Of a DNA stretch of 64,000 bases, positions 43,183 to 54,530 are shown in pieces. Origin of the DNA: LMUY01 sp965198565 (GTDB taxonomy: Bacteria; Pseudomonadota; Alphaproteobacteria; Acetobacterales; Acetobacteraceae); the NCBI GenBank assembly GCA_965198565.1, contig OZ240665.1, positions 4,092,001 through 4,156,000 of the forward strand. Reading direction: 5' to 3'. Made by a program: the position numbers and the translations under genes. How positions within the stretch are numbered: the stretch's first letter is position 1; each line of letters opens with the position of its first letter. Under the pieces are notes generated by a model. The model was given only the letters and a program-made list of their open reading frames with translations. It was not told where the DNA came from and did no database searches.

Positions 43183-43753
43183 GGGCGGCGCCCAAGGTGC
43201 CGTCGTCCAGCACGTCCAGCGCGCCGCCGATCGGCATGCCGTGGCCGACCCGGGTGACAGTGACGCCGGTCGGGTGCAGCCGGTCGGCGAGGTAGTGCGC
43301 GGTGCTGGCGCCGTCGACGGTGGCGCCAAGGGCAAGGATCACCTCCGTAATGCCGCCCTCGGCGACGCGGGCGAATAGCGGACGCAGGCTGAGGTCCTCG
43401 GGCGTGACGCCGCCGAGGGGCGAGAGGGTGCCGCCGAGCACATGGTAGAGCCCCCGGTGCACACTGGCCCGCTCGAGCGCCCAGAGGTCCCCCACGCCTT
43501 CGACGACGCAGACCAGGGTGCGGTCGCGCGCTGGGTCGGCGCAGATGGTGCAGGGGTCGCGGCTGTCGAGATTGCCGCACTGGCTGCAGGTGCGCACGGT
43601 GCGGGCGGCTTCGGCCAGCGCAGTGGCGAGGGGCAGGATGCGGGTCTCGGGCTGCTGCAGCAGGCGCAAGGCGGCGCGCCGCGCGCTGCGCGGGCCGAGC
43701 CCGGGCAGTCGGGCGAGCAGGGTGATGAGGTGATCGATTTCGGGGGCGTTCAT
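43160..43753 (-). CDS. recR: Recombination protein RecR
   Basis: A 197-residue protein with a helix-hairpin-helix (L-P-G-L-G-P-R-S-A-R-R), a C4 zinc motif (C-S-Q-C...C-T-I-C), a Toprim domain (V-V-E-G-V-G-D-L-W-A-L-E) and a Walker-like C-terminus. It loads RecA with RecF/RecO at gaps. It follows ybaB downstream of dnaX, the conserved order, but here separated by palindromic element E. Confidence 0.97.
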   Translation of the reverse strand: MNAPEIDHLITLLARLPGLGPRSARRAALRLLQQPETRILPLATALAEAARTVRTCSQCGNLDSRDPCTICADPARDRTLVCVVEGVGDLWALERASVHRGLYHVLGGTLSPLGGVTPEDLSLRPLFARVAEGGITEVILALGATVDGASTAHYLADRLHPTGVTVTRVGHGMPIGGALDVLDDGTLGAALKARRPA

Positions 43754-43767
43754 GGTGTGAGGCCACC

Positions 43768-43848
43768 GTCACCCCTGCCCTCTCCCGCCAGCGGGAGAGG
43801 GAGAAGATAAAATGCCCTCTCCCTCTGGGAGAGGGTCGGGGTGAGGGC
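43768..43848. repeat. Palindromic repeat element, copy E (halves in opposite order)
   Basis: Two hairpins of the same family, but arranged outward: CACCCCTGCCCTCTCCCGCC...GGGAGAGGG first, then CCCTCTCCCTCTGGGAGAGGG...GGGTGAGGG. It fills the ybaB-recR gap, where translation would otherwise be tightly spaced. Confidence 0.85.
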
Positions 43849-43853
43849 AGCCG

Positions 43854-44177
43854 TCAGAACGGCAGCTTCATCCCGCCAGGAAGCTGCATCCCTCCCGTCA
43901 CGCGCTCCATCTCGGCAGCGGTCTCGGCCTCCAGCTTGCGGCGGGCGTCGGCGTGGGCGGCGACCAGCAGGTCCTCCACCATCTCGGCCTCCGCCGGGTC
44001 GAGCAGCTTGGGGTCGAGCTTCACGCGCTTGAGGTCGCCCTTGCCCGAGAGCGTCACGTGCACCATGCCGGCACCGGACTCGCCCTCGATCTCCATGGCC
44101 TCGAGCTTGGCCTGCATCTCCGCCATCTTGGACTGCATCTGGCTGGCCTGCTTCATCAGCCCGGCGAGGTTCTTCAT
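43854..44177 (-). CDS. YbaB/EbfC nucleoid-associated protein
   Basis: A 107-residue protein with N-terminal M-K-Q-A-S-Q-M-Q-S-K-M-A-E-M-Q-A-K-type coiled helix and the Y-b-a-B core G-M-V-H-V-T-L-S-G-K-G-D-L-K. It binds DNA as a dimer. It lies 4 bp after dnaX and before recR, its usual place. Confidence 0.95.
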   Translation of the reverse strand: MKNLAGLMKQASQMQSKMAEMQAKLEAMEIEGESGAGMVHVTLSGKGDLKRVKLDPKLLDPAEAEMVEDLLVAAHADARRKLEAETAAEMERVTGGMQLPGGMKLPF

Positions 44178-44181
44178 CGGC

Positions 44182-46005
44182 TCATTCCTCCATCAGATCG
44201 GCCGGTTCGGCGTCCGGCGGGGCGAAATCGGGCATGTCAGGCTCGCCCAACGGCATGGGCGGCGGCAAGCCATAGGCATCGGCGGTGGCGTCGTTCACGC
44301 GGCCCAGCTTGGCGCCGGGAAAGGCGTCCAGGATGGCACGGACCAGCGGATGGTCCTGGGCGGCCTCGCTCCGGGCGGCGTCGGCTTCGCGGCCGCGCTC
44401 TGCCAATGTCGGTTCGCCGGGGGCGGTGGACAAGGCGATGGTCCAGCGCGCGCCGGTCTCGGCCAGCAGCAACGCGGCGAGGCGAGCGGCGAGGTCGCGC
44501 GGGGCGCTGGGCTCGGGGCGCAGCTCGATCACGCCGGGGGCGAAGCGCACGATGTGCACGGAATGCAGCAGGTGGCTGTGCAACGCCGGCTCGAGCCCGG
44601 AGCAGAGCGCCACGACGTCACGGAAGCTGCTGGGCTGCGGCCGCGCAGGAGCGACCGCGACCGGAGCCGCTTGCGCGACGGAGCCACCGCCCGCCATGGC
44701 ACGGCGGCCGCCGCCTGGGGGTGGGCCTGGGGGTGGGGACGACGGTGACGCTGGCGGCGGATTGCTCGTGAGGCTGCGGACGAGTTCGCCGGGGGTGGGG
44801 GCGTCGGCGACGTGGCAGAGGCGGATCAGCACCATCTCGGCGGCGGCGCGTCGGTCGGGGGCGCTGTCCACCTCGGCCAGGCCCTTCAGCAGCATCTGCC
44901 AGGCGCGGGACAGCACGGGGACGGAGAGCTGGTCGGCCAAGGCGGCGCCGCGGGTGCGCTCGATCTCGGGCAGGCTGGGTCCGTCGCGCAGGCCGGGGAC
45001 GGTTCGCAGCCGGGTGAGGGTGTGGACCAATTCGAGCAGGTCGCCGAGCACGGTGCCGAGATCGGCGCCGAAGGCGTGGGCGCGGTCGGTGATGGCCAGC
45101 GCGCCGGGCACGTTGCCGGCGGCGACGGCCTCCATCAGTTCGAACACCAGTTGGCGGTCGGCCAGCCCCAGCATGTCGGCCACCTCGGCGGCGGCGACTT
45201 CGGCGCCCTCCATGCGCGCGATGGCCTGGTCGAGCAGGCTGAGGCCGTCGCGGGCGGAGCCGTCGGCGGCGCGGGCCAGCAGGTCGATGGCGGCGGGCGC
45301 CACGGCCACCTGCTCGGCGGCGGCGATGCGGGTGAACAGCGCCGACAGCTCGGCCACCGAAATGCGCCGCAGGTCGAAGCGCTGGCAGCGCGACAGCACC
45401 GTGATCGGCACCTTGCGTATCTCGGTGGTGGCGAAGATGAAGGTGATGTGCGGCGGCGGCTCCTCCAGCGTCTTCAGCAGCGCGTTGAACGCCTGGGTGG
45501 TGAGCATGTGCACTTCGTCGAGGATGAACACCTTGGTGCGCGCCTGCAGCGGCTTGTAGCGCACCGCCTCGATGATCTCGCGCGCGTCGTCCACCTTGTT
45601 GCGGGTGGCGGCGTCCATCTCGACCACGTCGGGGTGGCGGTCGGCCAGGATGGCGCGGCAGTTGGCGCACACGCCGCAGGGCTCGGCGGTGGGGCCGCCG
45701 GCGCCGTCCGGGCCGATGCAGTTCAGCGCGCGCGCGATGATGCGGGCGGTGGTGGTCTTGCCCACGCCGCGCACCCCGGTCAGCATGAAGGCGTGGGCGA
45801 TGCGGTTCAGCGTGAAGGCGTTGCGCAGGGTGCGCACCATCACGTCCTGCCCGATCAGGTCGGCAAAGCCGGTGGGGCGATACTTGCGGGCGAGCACGCG
45901 GTAGGGCGTGGCGGCGGGTGCGGCGGTCTCGCCGAACAGCCCGGCGCCGGTGGCGGGCGGCTCAGGCAGCGTGTCGGCCGGCGCATCTCCAAACAGCCCA
46001 GACAT
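44182..46005 (-). CDS. dnaX: DNA polymerase III subunits gamma/tau
   Basis: A 607-residue clamp-loader ATPase. The core opens Y-R-V-L-A-R-K-Y-R-P near residue 35, with Walker A G-V-R-G-V-G-K-T-T, a zinc-binding Cys set (C-G-V-C-A-N-C) and D-E-V-H-M-L as Walker B. L-L-K-T-L-E-E-P-P and the SRC motif then complete the AAA+ core. A proline-rich linker (S-P-P-P-G-P-P-P-G-G-G) joins the tau C-terminal domain. ATG at 46005 was chosen since it is the first start after the SRP RNA gene. No slippery A/T-run for a frameshift was noticed. Confidence 0.96.
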   Translation of the reverse strand: MSGLFGDAPADTLPEPPATGAGLFGETAAPAATPYRVLARKYRPTGFADLIGQDVMVRTLRNAFTLNRIAHAFMLTGVRGVGKTTTARIIARALNCIGPDGAGGPTAEPCGVCANCRAILADRHPDVVEMDAATRNKVDDAREIIEAVRYKPLQARTKVFILDEVHMLTTQAFNALLKTLEEPPPHITFIFATTEIRKVPITVLSRCQRFDLRRISVAELSALFTRIAAAEQVAVAPAAIDLLARAADGSARDGLSLLDQAIARMEGAEVAAAEVADMLGLADRQLVFELMEAVAAGNVPGALAITDRAHAFGADLGTVLGDLLELVHTLTRLRTVPGLRDGPSLPEIERTRGAALADQLSVPVLSRAWQMLLKGLAEVDSAPDRRAAAEMVLIRLCHVADAPTPGELVRSLTSNPPPASPSSPPPGPPPGGGRRAMAGGGSVAQAAPVAVAPARPQPSSFRDVVALCSGLEPALHSHLLHSVHIVRFAPGVIELRPEPSAPRDLAARLAALLLAETGARWTIALSTAPGEPTLAERGREADAARSEAAQDHPLVRAILDAFPGAKLGRVNDATADAYGLPPPMPLGEPDMPDFAPPDAEPADLMEE

Positions 46006-46035
46006 GCGCGCCGCAGCACCTCGCGTGAGGGGAAA

Positions 46036-46135
46036 GGGTGGGAGACCGGGCCACGACCCGAGCGGAAACTCGCTGCGGCTGCTTCCTTCCGGACCTGACC
46101 GGGTTGGCAAGGCGCCCGTCCATGTCCGGCCTCCC
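46036..46135 (-). ncRNA. ffs: Signal recognition particle 4.5S RNA
   Basis: The minus strand contains the conserved SRP domain IV core GGTCAGGTCCGGAAGGAAGC (about 46081-46100). The flanks pair: GGGAGGCCGG at the 5' end with CCGGTCTCCC at the 3' end, giving the single long hairpin of small bacterial SRP RNA, about 100 nt. It is directly upstream of dnaX on the same strand, the usual alphaproteobacterial location. A few T residues follow (46033-46035 on plus as A). Boundaries are estimated from the closing stem. Confidence 0.93.
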
Positions 46136-46208
46136 GCGGGATGTCTACCACGGCACCGGGGGGGTGGAGCAAGCGCGGGCATCCCCCCGTTGCCGCAGGT
46201 GGCGCCGC

Positions 46209-47147
46209 ATGCGACTTTCCGGCTGCATGAACATCATCCTGCCCCGGCGCCCCAACGTCTACACCGGCAACCCGCTCGACCGTGCCGGCCAGCTCCGCAC
46301 CAACGCCGACTGGATCACCGCCGCCCTGGCCGCACCCACCACGCAGTTCGTGCCGCTGTGGCGCGGCCGCGCCCTGCTGCGGCAGGGTGCGGATGGGGCG
46401 GCGGAGGCAGTGTTTCCGCAGGGGATGCTGGTCGAGGGATGGCCGTGGGCGTTTCTCGGCACCCTGGGCGAGGTGGCCAGCTTTGCCGTCGACCTCAGCG
46501 CCGCGGAGGACCCGATGCCGCTGGTGCCCGCCGGGCCGGGCGAGTTCGTGGAGCTGCGCGGCGCCAGCGCGGGGTTGTCGGGCGTGCAGGCGGCCATCCT
46601 GGCGCATGCCCGCGCGATGATGCACTGGCGCAGCCGGCACCGGTTCTGCGGCCTGTGCGGCGCCGCCTGCGAGCCGGAGCAGGCCGGGCACGTGATGGCC
46701 TGCACCGGTTGCGGCACCCACCATTTCCCCCGCACCGACCCGGCGGTGATCATGCTGGTGGCGTTGCAGGACCGCGTGCTGCTCGGCCACTCGCAGCGCT
46801 TCCGCGCCATGTCTCCCAATAGCACGATGTATTCCACCCTGGCCGGCTTCGTGGAGCCGGGCGAGAGCCTCGAGGAAGCGGTGGCGCGCGAGGTGCTGGA
46901 GGAGAGCGGCGTGCGGGTCGGGGCGGTGCGTTACCACAGCAGCCAGCCCTGGCCGTTCCCGGGCAACATCATGCTGGGCTTCTATGCCGAGGCGCTGACC
47001 GAGGCGATCCAGGTCGACACCACGGAGCTGGTCGACGCCCGCTGGTTCAGCCGCGCCGAATTGGCCGACCCGGCGGCGCACGGTTTCGCCCTGCCGCGCA
47101 ACGACAGCATCGCGCGGCGGCTGATCGAGGATTGGATGGCGGCATGA
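46209..47147 (+). CDS. nudC: NADH pyrophosphatase/NAD-cap decapping Nudix hydrolase NudC
   Basis: A protein of about 312 residues. The N-terminal domain is followed by a C4 zinc motif (C-G-L-C...C-T-G-C) and the Nudix box G-F-V-E-P-G-E-S-L-E-E-A-V-A-R-E-V-L-E-E. The S-Q-P-W-P-F-P motif typical of NudC comes soon after. It hydrolyses NAD(H) and removes NAD caps from RNA. AGGTGG lies 6 bp before ATG 46209; a second in-frame ATG at 46227 is also plausible. It is divergent from the SRP RNA and dnaX. Confidence 0.94.
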   Translation: MRLSGCMNIILPRRPNVYTGNPLDRAGQLRTNADWITAALAAPTTQFVPLWRGRALLRQGADGAAEAVFPQGMLVEGWPWAFLGTLGEVASFAVDLSAAEDPMPLVPAGPGEFVELRGASAGLSGVQAAILAHARAMMHWRSRHRFCGLCGAACEPEQAGHVMACTGCGTHHFPRTDPAVIMLVALQDRVLLGHSQRFRAMSPNSTMYSTLAGFVEPGESLEEAVAREVLEESGVRVGAVRYHSSQPWPFPGNIMLGFYAEALTEAIQVDTTELVDARWFSRAELADPAAHGFALPRNDSIARRLIEDWMAA

Positions 47148-47419
47148 GGCGCATCATGGTTTTGCCGCTGCTGCTGGCAGGCTGCGGCACGTTCAACACC
47201 GGCCCCCGCGTGGACATCCCGCGGCAATGCGAGCAGCAGGTGTATGCCGACCCGACGGTGAAGGACATGATCGCCAAGGGCGCAGGCAGCGACGGCTACC
47301 GGCTGACGCATGAGAACGCGCTGAAATACGCCAAGATCGACGCCTCCAATCGCTGCCTGCAGCAGAAGGGCTTGCTGCCCCCGGGCGGCGGGGTGCAGCG
47401 GCCGCAGGTGCAGGACTGA
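47144..47419 (+). CDS. Small lipoprotein of unknown function
   Basis: A 91-residue protein with a lipoprotein signal M-V-L-P-L-L-L-A-G-C (Cys near residue 14). The soluble remainder has V-D-I-P-R-Q-C-E-Q-Q-V-Y-A-D-P-x-V-K and S-N-R-C-L-Q-Q-K-G-L-L. It overlaps the nudC stop (ATGA) and so is likely co-translated with it. Two further Cys may form a disulphide in the periplasm. No function is recognised. Confidence 0.75.
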   Translation: MRRIMVLPLLLAGCGTFNTGPRVDIPRQCEQQVYADPTVKDMIAKGAGSDGYRLTHENALKYAKIDASNRCLQQKGLLPPGGGVQRPQVQD

Positions 47420-47530
47420 GGCGGCGCAACCGCTGAGTCTGGCAGCGTGTAGACATTTGCAACGCACACGTCCCGTTGCTTTGATCGGCTCCAACCCGGG
47501 GCCATTTCAGAGCACGAAAGGATGCGTGCA

Positions 47531-47815
47531 ATGAAGCGAATGGGAAGATTGGCGGCGATTGCCGGCCTGGTGCTGGCGCTGGGGGCCACGCCAGCCCTGG
47601 CCTATGGCGGTGGCTATGGACGCGGTGGCTATGGCGGCTTCCGGGGCGGGTATGGGTATGGCTACGGGTTCCGCGGCGGCTTCGGGTATCCATACGGCTA
47701 TGGGTTCCGCAGCGGTTTCGGGTATCCGTTCGTCGCCTACGGGTTCCCGGGATACCGGGGTTATCCGTATGGGGGCTACGGCTACCCATACTATGGATAC
47801 CCGTTCTACCGCTGA
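47531..47815 (+). CDS. Secreted Gly/Tyr-rich repeat protein
   Basis: A 94-residue protein with a signal peptide (I-A-G-L-V-L-A-L-G-A-T-P-A-L-A). The whole mature part is built of Y-G-G, G-Y-G-Y, G-F-R-G-G-F-G-Y-P-Y and P-Y-G-G-Y-G repeats, followed by Arg. The composition suggests a surface or structural peptide. AAAGG 9 bp upstream favours the ATG at 47531 over the one three codons earlier. The function is unknown. Confidence 0.75.
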   Translation: MKRMGRLAAIAGLVLALGATPALAYGGGYGRGGYGGFRGGYGYGYGFRGGFGYPYGYGFRSGFGYPFVAYGFPGYRGYPYGGYGYPYYGYPFYR

Positions 47816-47871
47816 TCAGGCCGCTGACCTTCACGTCGTGAGGGTCAATGCACTCTGCCGACGGGTCGCGG

Positions 47872-47903
47872 CTCTCGCACCCCCGCCCGCGGGAGAGGGC
47901 GGA
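47872..47903. repeat. Degenerate palindromic repeat fragment
   Basis: The segment ...CACCCCCGCCCGCGGGAGAGGGCGG resembles the right half of element C with part missing. It lies between the Gly/Tyr-rich gene and ftsH, close to the convergent ends. Confidence 0.4.
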
Positions 47904-47916
47904 TTTCAGTGCGGAG

Positions 47917-49797
<1,881 letters not shown>

Positions 49798-49910
49798 CCG
49801 ATGTGCCTCCAGCGCGAACGCAGCCCTCCAACACTGGCCGGCACCGAATCGCTCATATGTTTGGTAACGCGATAGGTCACGACTGCGTGACCTCGGTGCT
49901 GGCCGTCTCG

Positions 49911-51698
49911 TCAGCGTGACACACGATAGAGCACCCAGGGGGATCCGGGCGCAGCCGCAACCGGCTGCAGCCAAGGCGGCGGGTCGCCCGCATCCAGTCG
50001 CGCCGCAAGCGTCGTCGCCTCAGTCGGGACGAAGCTGGGGCAGGCAAGAATGTAGGCCGCATGCGTTGCCGCCAGCGCCGCGGGGATGGTCGCAAGGTCC
50101 TGCGCCTCCCAGGCTGCGCGCAGACGCATGTAGCCCGCTATGTTGGGGTGGTACAGCGAGCCGACGATGCTCACGCCCGTCCGCCAGAGCAGCTCTGGCC
50201 CGTCAGCGGCGCTGGCCAGCACGACCGCACCATGCGTGGGCTCCAGCATTTCGGTTGCATCCGGCAGCCAGCAGCGCGCCTCGTCCTGGAACCGCGCCGC
50301 GGTTTGCCTGGCTTCGGCCGTGCCGACCAGCGCCGGACCGAGCCAACCCGGCCCGTAGAAGAAGGCGGCGAGCAGCGCCGGCCGGAGCAGCGGCCGCCAT
50401 TTCGCCGAGGCGCTCGCCTCTGTCAGCAGTATCGGCAGCATGACGGCAGCCGCGGCAGCGGGATACAGGGAGAAGCGCTGATGCGAGACGGCAAGCGCCA
50501 AGGCCAAGCTGCAGCAGAGCCCGGCATAGGCCCACAGGATGCGGCGCAATCCCTGGCTGCGAATGGCCAGCACCATGCCCCCTGCCAAGCCCAACACGCC
50601 CCCCAAGGCCGAGAGCGCGAAGCTGCCCGGCGTGTCCAACGGGCGCATCTCCAGGATATGACCGAAGAATGCCGCCGCTTGCTCGGGCGTCATCAAACCC
50701 GCCAGCCCATCGAGATAGCGCGGATAGAGGGCAAGCCAGCCTGCCGCGCCCGAGATCGCCGCCAGCACGAGCAGCCCGTACCGTTCACGCGCGGTCAGCC
50801 GCAGGCCGGCGAGCGCCCGAGGCAGCCAGCACAGCCCGCACACAATGACGCCCAGGCAAATGAATGGCAGCGAGAGCCGGTCAAGCGCCGTGAACATCCA
50901 GCCGCCCTGTGGCGGGTCGATCAGCAGCGCCGCCCCGAGCACGCCGAGCAGCCAGGTGCCGGCGCTGGCGAGTGCCCGCGCGACGGCGTGCGAGGGGCGG
51001 ACCGCCCAGGATAGCGCGATGACGCCGATCGCCATCAAGCCGTACGGCATCGCCTCTGGGCTGAGCCAGATGCCCGCCGCCGTGAAGCAGCCGGCCGCGC
51101 GCCCGGCGCCGATCGCGCCAAACGCCGCGGCCCGGCCACCGCTCCCCCACGCCGCCACCGCGCACGCGACGAGCAGAATGTGGTGGGTGACGAAGCCCAA
51201 CTGGCCGTAGTTCAGGATCGGCGGCGCGACCACGGCGGCCACCGGCGCCGTCCAAAGCCAGATGCGCGCTGCGAGGGGCGCCGCGCACCAGGCGCAAGCG
51301 AGGCCGAGCAGGCCCATCGACAACGGCGCCGTGATGACGCCGGCCCAGAACAGCGTTGCGTCTGGCGCAAGAGCCAGACGCAACGGAGCGCGCAGGACAA
51401 GGATGAGCGCGTCCATCAGGTGCGACCAGGGCAAGACCACACCCGAGCCAGAGGCATCGCGCGAAACCGCATGGCCGAACCACGCGCCCTGGCTCAGCGC
51501 CTCCCGCATGCGCACGAGCCGCATGAAGCTGTCGGAATCGTCCAGCATGCCCTGCAGCACCAGCCCGGGATTATGCGGCCGGGCGAGCAGCGCCACCCCG
51601 ACGGCAAGCAGGAACATCGCGCCATAACGACGCGCCACCGCCGCGCCAGCCCAGCCGCGCCCCGCAAGTCGAGCCCGCTCTGCGATCAAGGTTGCCAT
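49911..51698 (-). CDS. Large polytopic membrane protein, GT-C/STT3-like
   Basis: A protein of about 595 residues with roughly twelve hydrophobic spans. The first extracytoplasmic loop holds G-M-L-D-D-S-D-S-F-M-R-L-V-R-M, an acidic D-D-x-D element like that of GT-C oligosaccharyltransferases and related lipid-linked sugar transferases. A soluble C-terminal part follows the last span (about residue 470). The fold guess is from topology and the acidic motif only; the substrate is unknown. ATG at 51698 is used; an in-frame TTG at 51722 is possible. It lies between ftsH and alaS and is divergent from alaS. Confidence 0.65.
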   Translation of the reverse strand: MATLIAERARLAGRGWAGAAVARRYGAMFLLAVGVALLARPHNPGLVLQGMLDDSDSFMRLVRMREALSQGAWFGHAVSRDASGSGVVLPWSHLMDALILVLRAPLRLALAPDATLFWAGVITAPLSMGLLGLACAWCAAPLAARIWLWTAPVAAVVAPPILNYGQLGFVTHHILLVACAVAAWGSGGRAAAFGAIGAGRAAGCFTAAGIWLSPEAMPYGLMAIGVIALSWAVRPSHAVARALASAGTWLLGVLGAALLIDPPQGGWMFTALDRLSLPFICLGVIVCGLCWLPRALAGLRLTARERYGLLVLAAISGAAGWLALYPRYLDGLAGLMTPEQAAAFFGHILEMRPLDTPGSFALSALGGVLGLAGGMVLAIRSQGLRRILWAYAGLCCSLALALAVSHQRFSLYPAAAAAVMLPILLTEASASAKWRPLLRPALLAAFFYGPGWLGPALVGTAEARQTAARFQDEARCWLPDATEMLEPTHGAVVLASAADGPELLWRTGVSIVGSLYHPNIAGYMRLRAAWEAQDLATIPAALAATHAAYILACPSFVPTEATTLAARLDAGDPPPWLQPVAAAPGSPWVLYRVSR

Positions 51699-51801
51699 CA
51701 CGCAGGGATTGCTACCAGCCAAACCTTAAAGAAGTGCTGCCCGGGTGCAGGCCGCGGGATGGACTGGCTCTTAGGCGCCAGACCCGCTATTTCCGGCCAT
51801 C

Positions 51802-54456
51802 ATGGTCAGCAGCAACGACATCCGCGCCACCTTCCTCGACTACTTCGCCCGCCACGGGCACACCGCCGTGCCGTCCTCCCCCCTGGTGCCGCGCAACGAC
51901 CCGACCTTGCTGTTCACCAACAGCGGCATGGTGCAATTCAAGAACGTGTTCACCGGGGCGGAGCGCCGCCCCTACACGCGCGCCACCACGGCGCAGAAAT
52001 GCGTGCGCGCCGGGGGCAAGCACAACGACCTCGACAATGTCGGCTACACCGCGCGGCACCACACGTTCTTCGAGATGCTAGGCAATTTCTCGTTCGGCGA
52101 CTACTTCAAGCCCGACGCGATCGAACTCGCCTGGACGTTGCTGACGCGCGACTTCGCCCTGCCCAAGGACAAGCTGCTGGTGACCGTGTTCTCCGAGGAC
52201 GAGGACGCCGCGGCGCTGTGGCAGCGCATCGCCGGGTTGCCCAACGAGCGGATCATCCGCATCCCGACCTCGGACAATTTCTGGCGCATGGGCGATACCG
52301 GGCCGTGCGGGCCGTGCTCGGAAATTTTCTACGACCACGGGCCAAGCATCCCGGGCGGGCCGCCGGGCAGTGCGGACGAGGATGGCGACCGCTTCATCGA
52401 GATCTGGAACCTCGTGTTCATGCAATACGAGGAGGGGCCGCCGGGCACCCGGGTGGCGCTGCCGCATCCCTCGATCGACACCGGCATGGGCATGGAGCGG
52501 TTCGCCGCCATCCTGCAGGGCGTGCACGACAACTACGACACCGACACGTTCCGCGCCCTCATCCTGGCCAGCGCCGAAGTCACCGGGCAGGAGCCGGACG
52601 GGCCGTTCCGCGCCAGCCATCGGGTGGTGGCGGACCATCTGCGCTCCACCGCGTTCCTGATCGCCGAGGGGGTGCTGCCCTCCAACGAGGGGCGCGGCTA
52701 CGTGCTGCGGCGGATCATGCGCCGGGCCATGCGGCACCTGCACCTGATGGGCGCCACCGACCCGGTCATGTGGCGGCTGGTGCCGGTGCTGATCCGCCAG
52801 ATGGGGGCGGCCTACCCGGAATTGCCGGCGGCCGAATCGCTGATCACCGAGACGCTGCGGCTCGAGGAGACGCGGTTCAAGGCGATGCTCGACCGCGGCT
52901 TGGGGCTGCTCGCCGAGGAGGTTGGCAAATTGGGCGAGTCCCAAGCGCTGCCCGGCGACGTGGCGTTCCGGCTCTACGACACCTACGGCTTCCCACTCGA
53001 CCTGACTGCGGACGCGCTGCGCGAGCAAGGCCGCACGGTGGACCAGGTCGGGTTCGACGCCGCGATGGCCGAGCAGCGCACCCGCGCCCGCGCCGCCTGG
53101 GCCGGAACCGGCGATGCGGCCGCCGAACGGGTGTGGTTCGAGCTGCGCGAGAGCGCCGGCGCCACCGAGTTCCAGGGCTACACGACGGAGCAGGCCGAGG
53201 CGCAGGTGATGGCGCTGGTGATCGGCGGCATGAGCGTGGAGCGTGCGGAGGCGGGCGATAAAGTCGCCGTCGTGCTGAACCAGACGCCGTTCTACGCCGA
53301 GAGCGGCGGGCAAGTGGGCGACACCGGGAGCATCACCGGGCCCGGCGGGCTGCGCATCGCGGTGACCGACACGCAGAAACGCGCGGGCGACGTGTTCGCG
53401 CATATCGGCGTGGTGGAGGCGGGCGACGTGCGGGTGGGGGCCGCGGTGCTGGCGGAGCTGGACCATGGGCGGCGGTCGGCGATCCGGGCGCATCACAGCG
53501 CCACGCACCTGCTGCACGAGGCGCTGCGGCGGCGGCTTGGCACGCATGTGCAGCAGAAAGGCAGCCTGAACGCGCCCGACCGGCTGCGCTTCGACGTGAG
53601 CCAGCCGACGCCGATCGCCAAGGCCGACCTGCAGGCGGTGGAGATGGAGGTGAACGCGCGCATCCGCGAGAACGCGGCCGTCACCACCCGGCTGATGACG
53701 CCGGAGGCCGCGGTGGCCGAAGGGGCAATGGCGCTGTTCGGCGAGAAATACGGCGACGAGGTGCGGGTGGTCGCGATGGGGCTCGGCGACGGGAGCCGGC
53801 AGGCCTACTCGATCGAGCTGTGCGGCGGCACCCATGTGCGGCGGACGGGCGATATCGGCCTGTTCCGCCTGGTGGGCGAGGGCGCGGTGAGTGCGGGAGT
53901 GCGCCGGGTCGAAGCGGTGACGGGTGCCGCGGCGCTGGCGCTGGTGGCCGAGAGCGAGCGGCGCCTGGAGGACCTGGCGGGGCTGCTGCGCGCCAGCCCG
54001 GCGGACGTGCCGGCCCGAGTGGCGGCGCTGGTGGAGGACCGCAAGCGGCTCGAGCGGCAGGTGAGCGACCTGCAGAAGAAGCTTGCTACCGGGAGCGGGG
54101 CGCCGGAGCTGGAGGAGATCGGCGGCATCCCGCTCGCCGCGCGCAACGTGGGCGACGTGCCCGGCCGCGAGCTGCGCGGCCTGGTGGAGGCGGTGGCCAA
54201 GCAGGTGGGCAGCGGCGTGGTGGCGGTGGTCTCGACCGCGGACGGCAAGGCGTCGGTCGCGGTGGGCGTGTCGGCGGACCTGGTGAAGCGCGTGAGCGCG
54301 GTGGACCTGGTGCGGGCAGCCAGCGTTGCAGTCGGCGGCAAGGGCGGCGGCGGGCGGCCGGACATGGCGCAGGCGGGCGGCCCGGATGCGGACCGCGCGG
54401 ATGACGCGTTGGAGGCGGTGCGGGTGGCGCTGCGAGGGCTGGCGGCTGCGGCGTAG
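51802..54456 (+). CDS. alaS: Alanyl-tRNA synthetase
   Basis: An 884-residue protein of normal length. The class II aminoacylation core (T-N-S-G-M-V-Q-F-K-N-V-F, R-A-G-G-K-H-N-D-L-D-N-V-G) comes first. The tRNA-recognition helical domain and the editing domain with H-S-A-T-H and C-G-G-T-H zinc motifs follow, then the C-Ala domain ending G-G-G-G-R-P-D-M-A-Q-A-G-G. It charges tRNA-Ala and clears mischarged Ser/Gly. The ATG at 51802 is well placed relative to the family N-terminus. Confidence 0.98.
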   Translation: MVSSNDIRATFLDYFARHGHTAVPSSPLVPRNDPTLLFTNSGMVQFKNVFTGAERRPYTRATTAQKCVRAGGKHNDLDNVGYTARHHTFFEMLGNFSFGDYFKPDAIELAWTLLTRDFALPKDKLLVTVFSEDEDAAALWQRIAGLPNERIIRIPTSDNFWRMGDTGPCGPCSEIFYDHGPSIPGGPPGSADEDGDRFIEIWNLVFMQYEEGPPGTRVALPHPSIDTGMGMERFAAILQGVHDNYDTDTFRALILASAEVTGQEPDGPFRASHRVVADHLRSTAFLIAEGVLPSNEGRGYVLRRIMRRAMRHLHLMGATDPVMWRLVPVLIRQMGAAYPELPAAESLITETLRLEETRFKAMLDRGLGLLAEEVGKLGESQALPGDVAFRLYDTYGFPLDLTADALREQGRTVDQVGFDAAMAEQRTRARAAWAGTGDAAAERVWFELRESAGATEFQGYTTEQAEAQVMALVIGGMSVERAEAGDKVAVVLNQTPFYAESGGQVGDTGSITGPGGLRIAVTDTQKRAGDVFAHIGVVEAGDVRVGAAVLAELDHGRRSAIRAHHSATHLLHEALRRRLGTHVQQKGSLNAPDRLRFDVSQPTPIAKADLQAVEMEVNARIRENAAVTTRLMTPEAAVAEGAMALFGEKYGDEVRVVAMGLGDGSRQAYSIELCGGTHVRRTGDIGLFRLVGEGAVSAGVRRVEAVTGAAALALVAESERRLEDLAGLLRASPADVPARVAALVEDRKRLERQVSDLQKKLATGSGAPELEEIGGIPLAARNVGDVPGRELRGLVEAVAKQVGSGVVAVVSTADGKASVAVGVSADLVKRVSAVDLVRAASVAVGGKGGGGRPDMAQAGGPDADRADDALEAVRVALRGLAAAA

Positions 54457-54530
54457 GCCAAGCGCTCGCCACCCTCGACACTGCCGGGTTCTTGTCATAG
54501 GTTAAGCACCAACAAGAGCTAGGAAAAAGC

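Noticed and set aside
52078..54498. An 806-codon open frame antisense to alaS
   Set aside because: His/Arg-rich low-complexity translation with no motifs; the sense strand is a full alanyl-tRNA synthetase.
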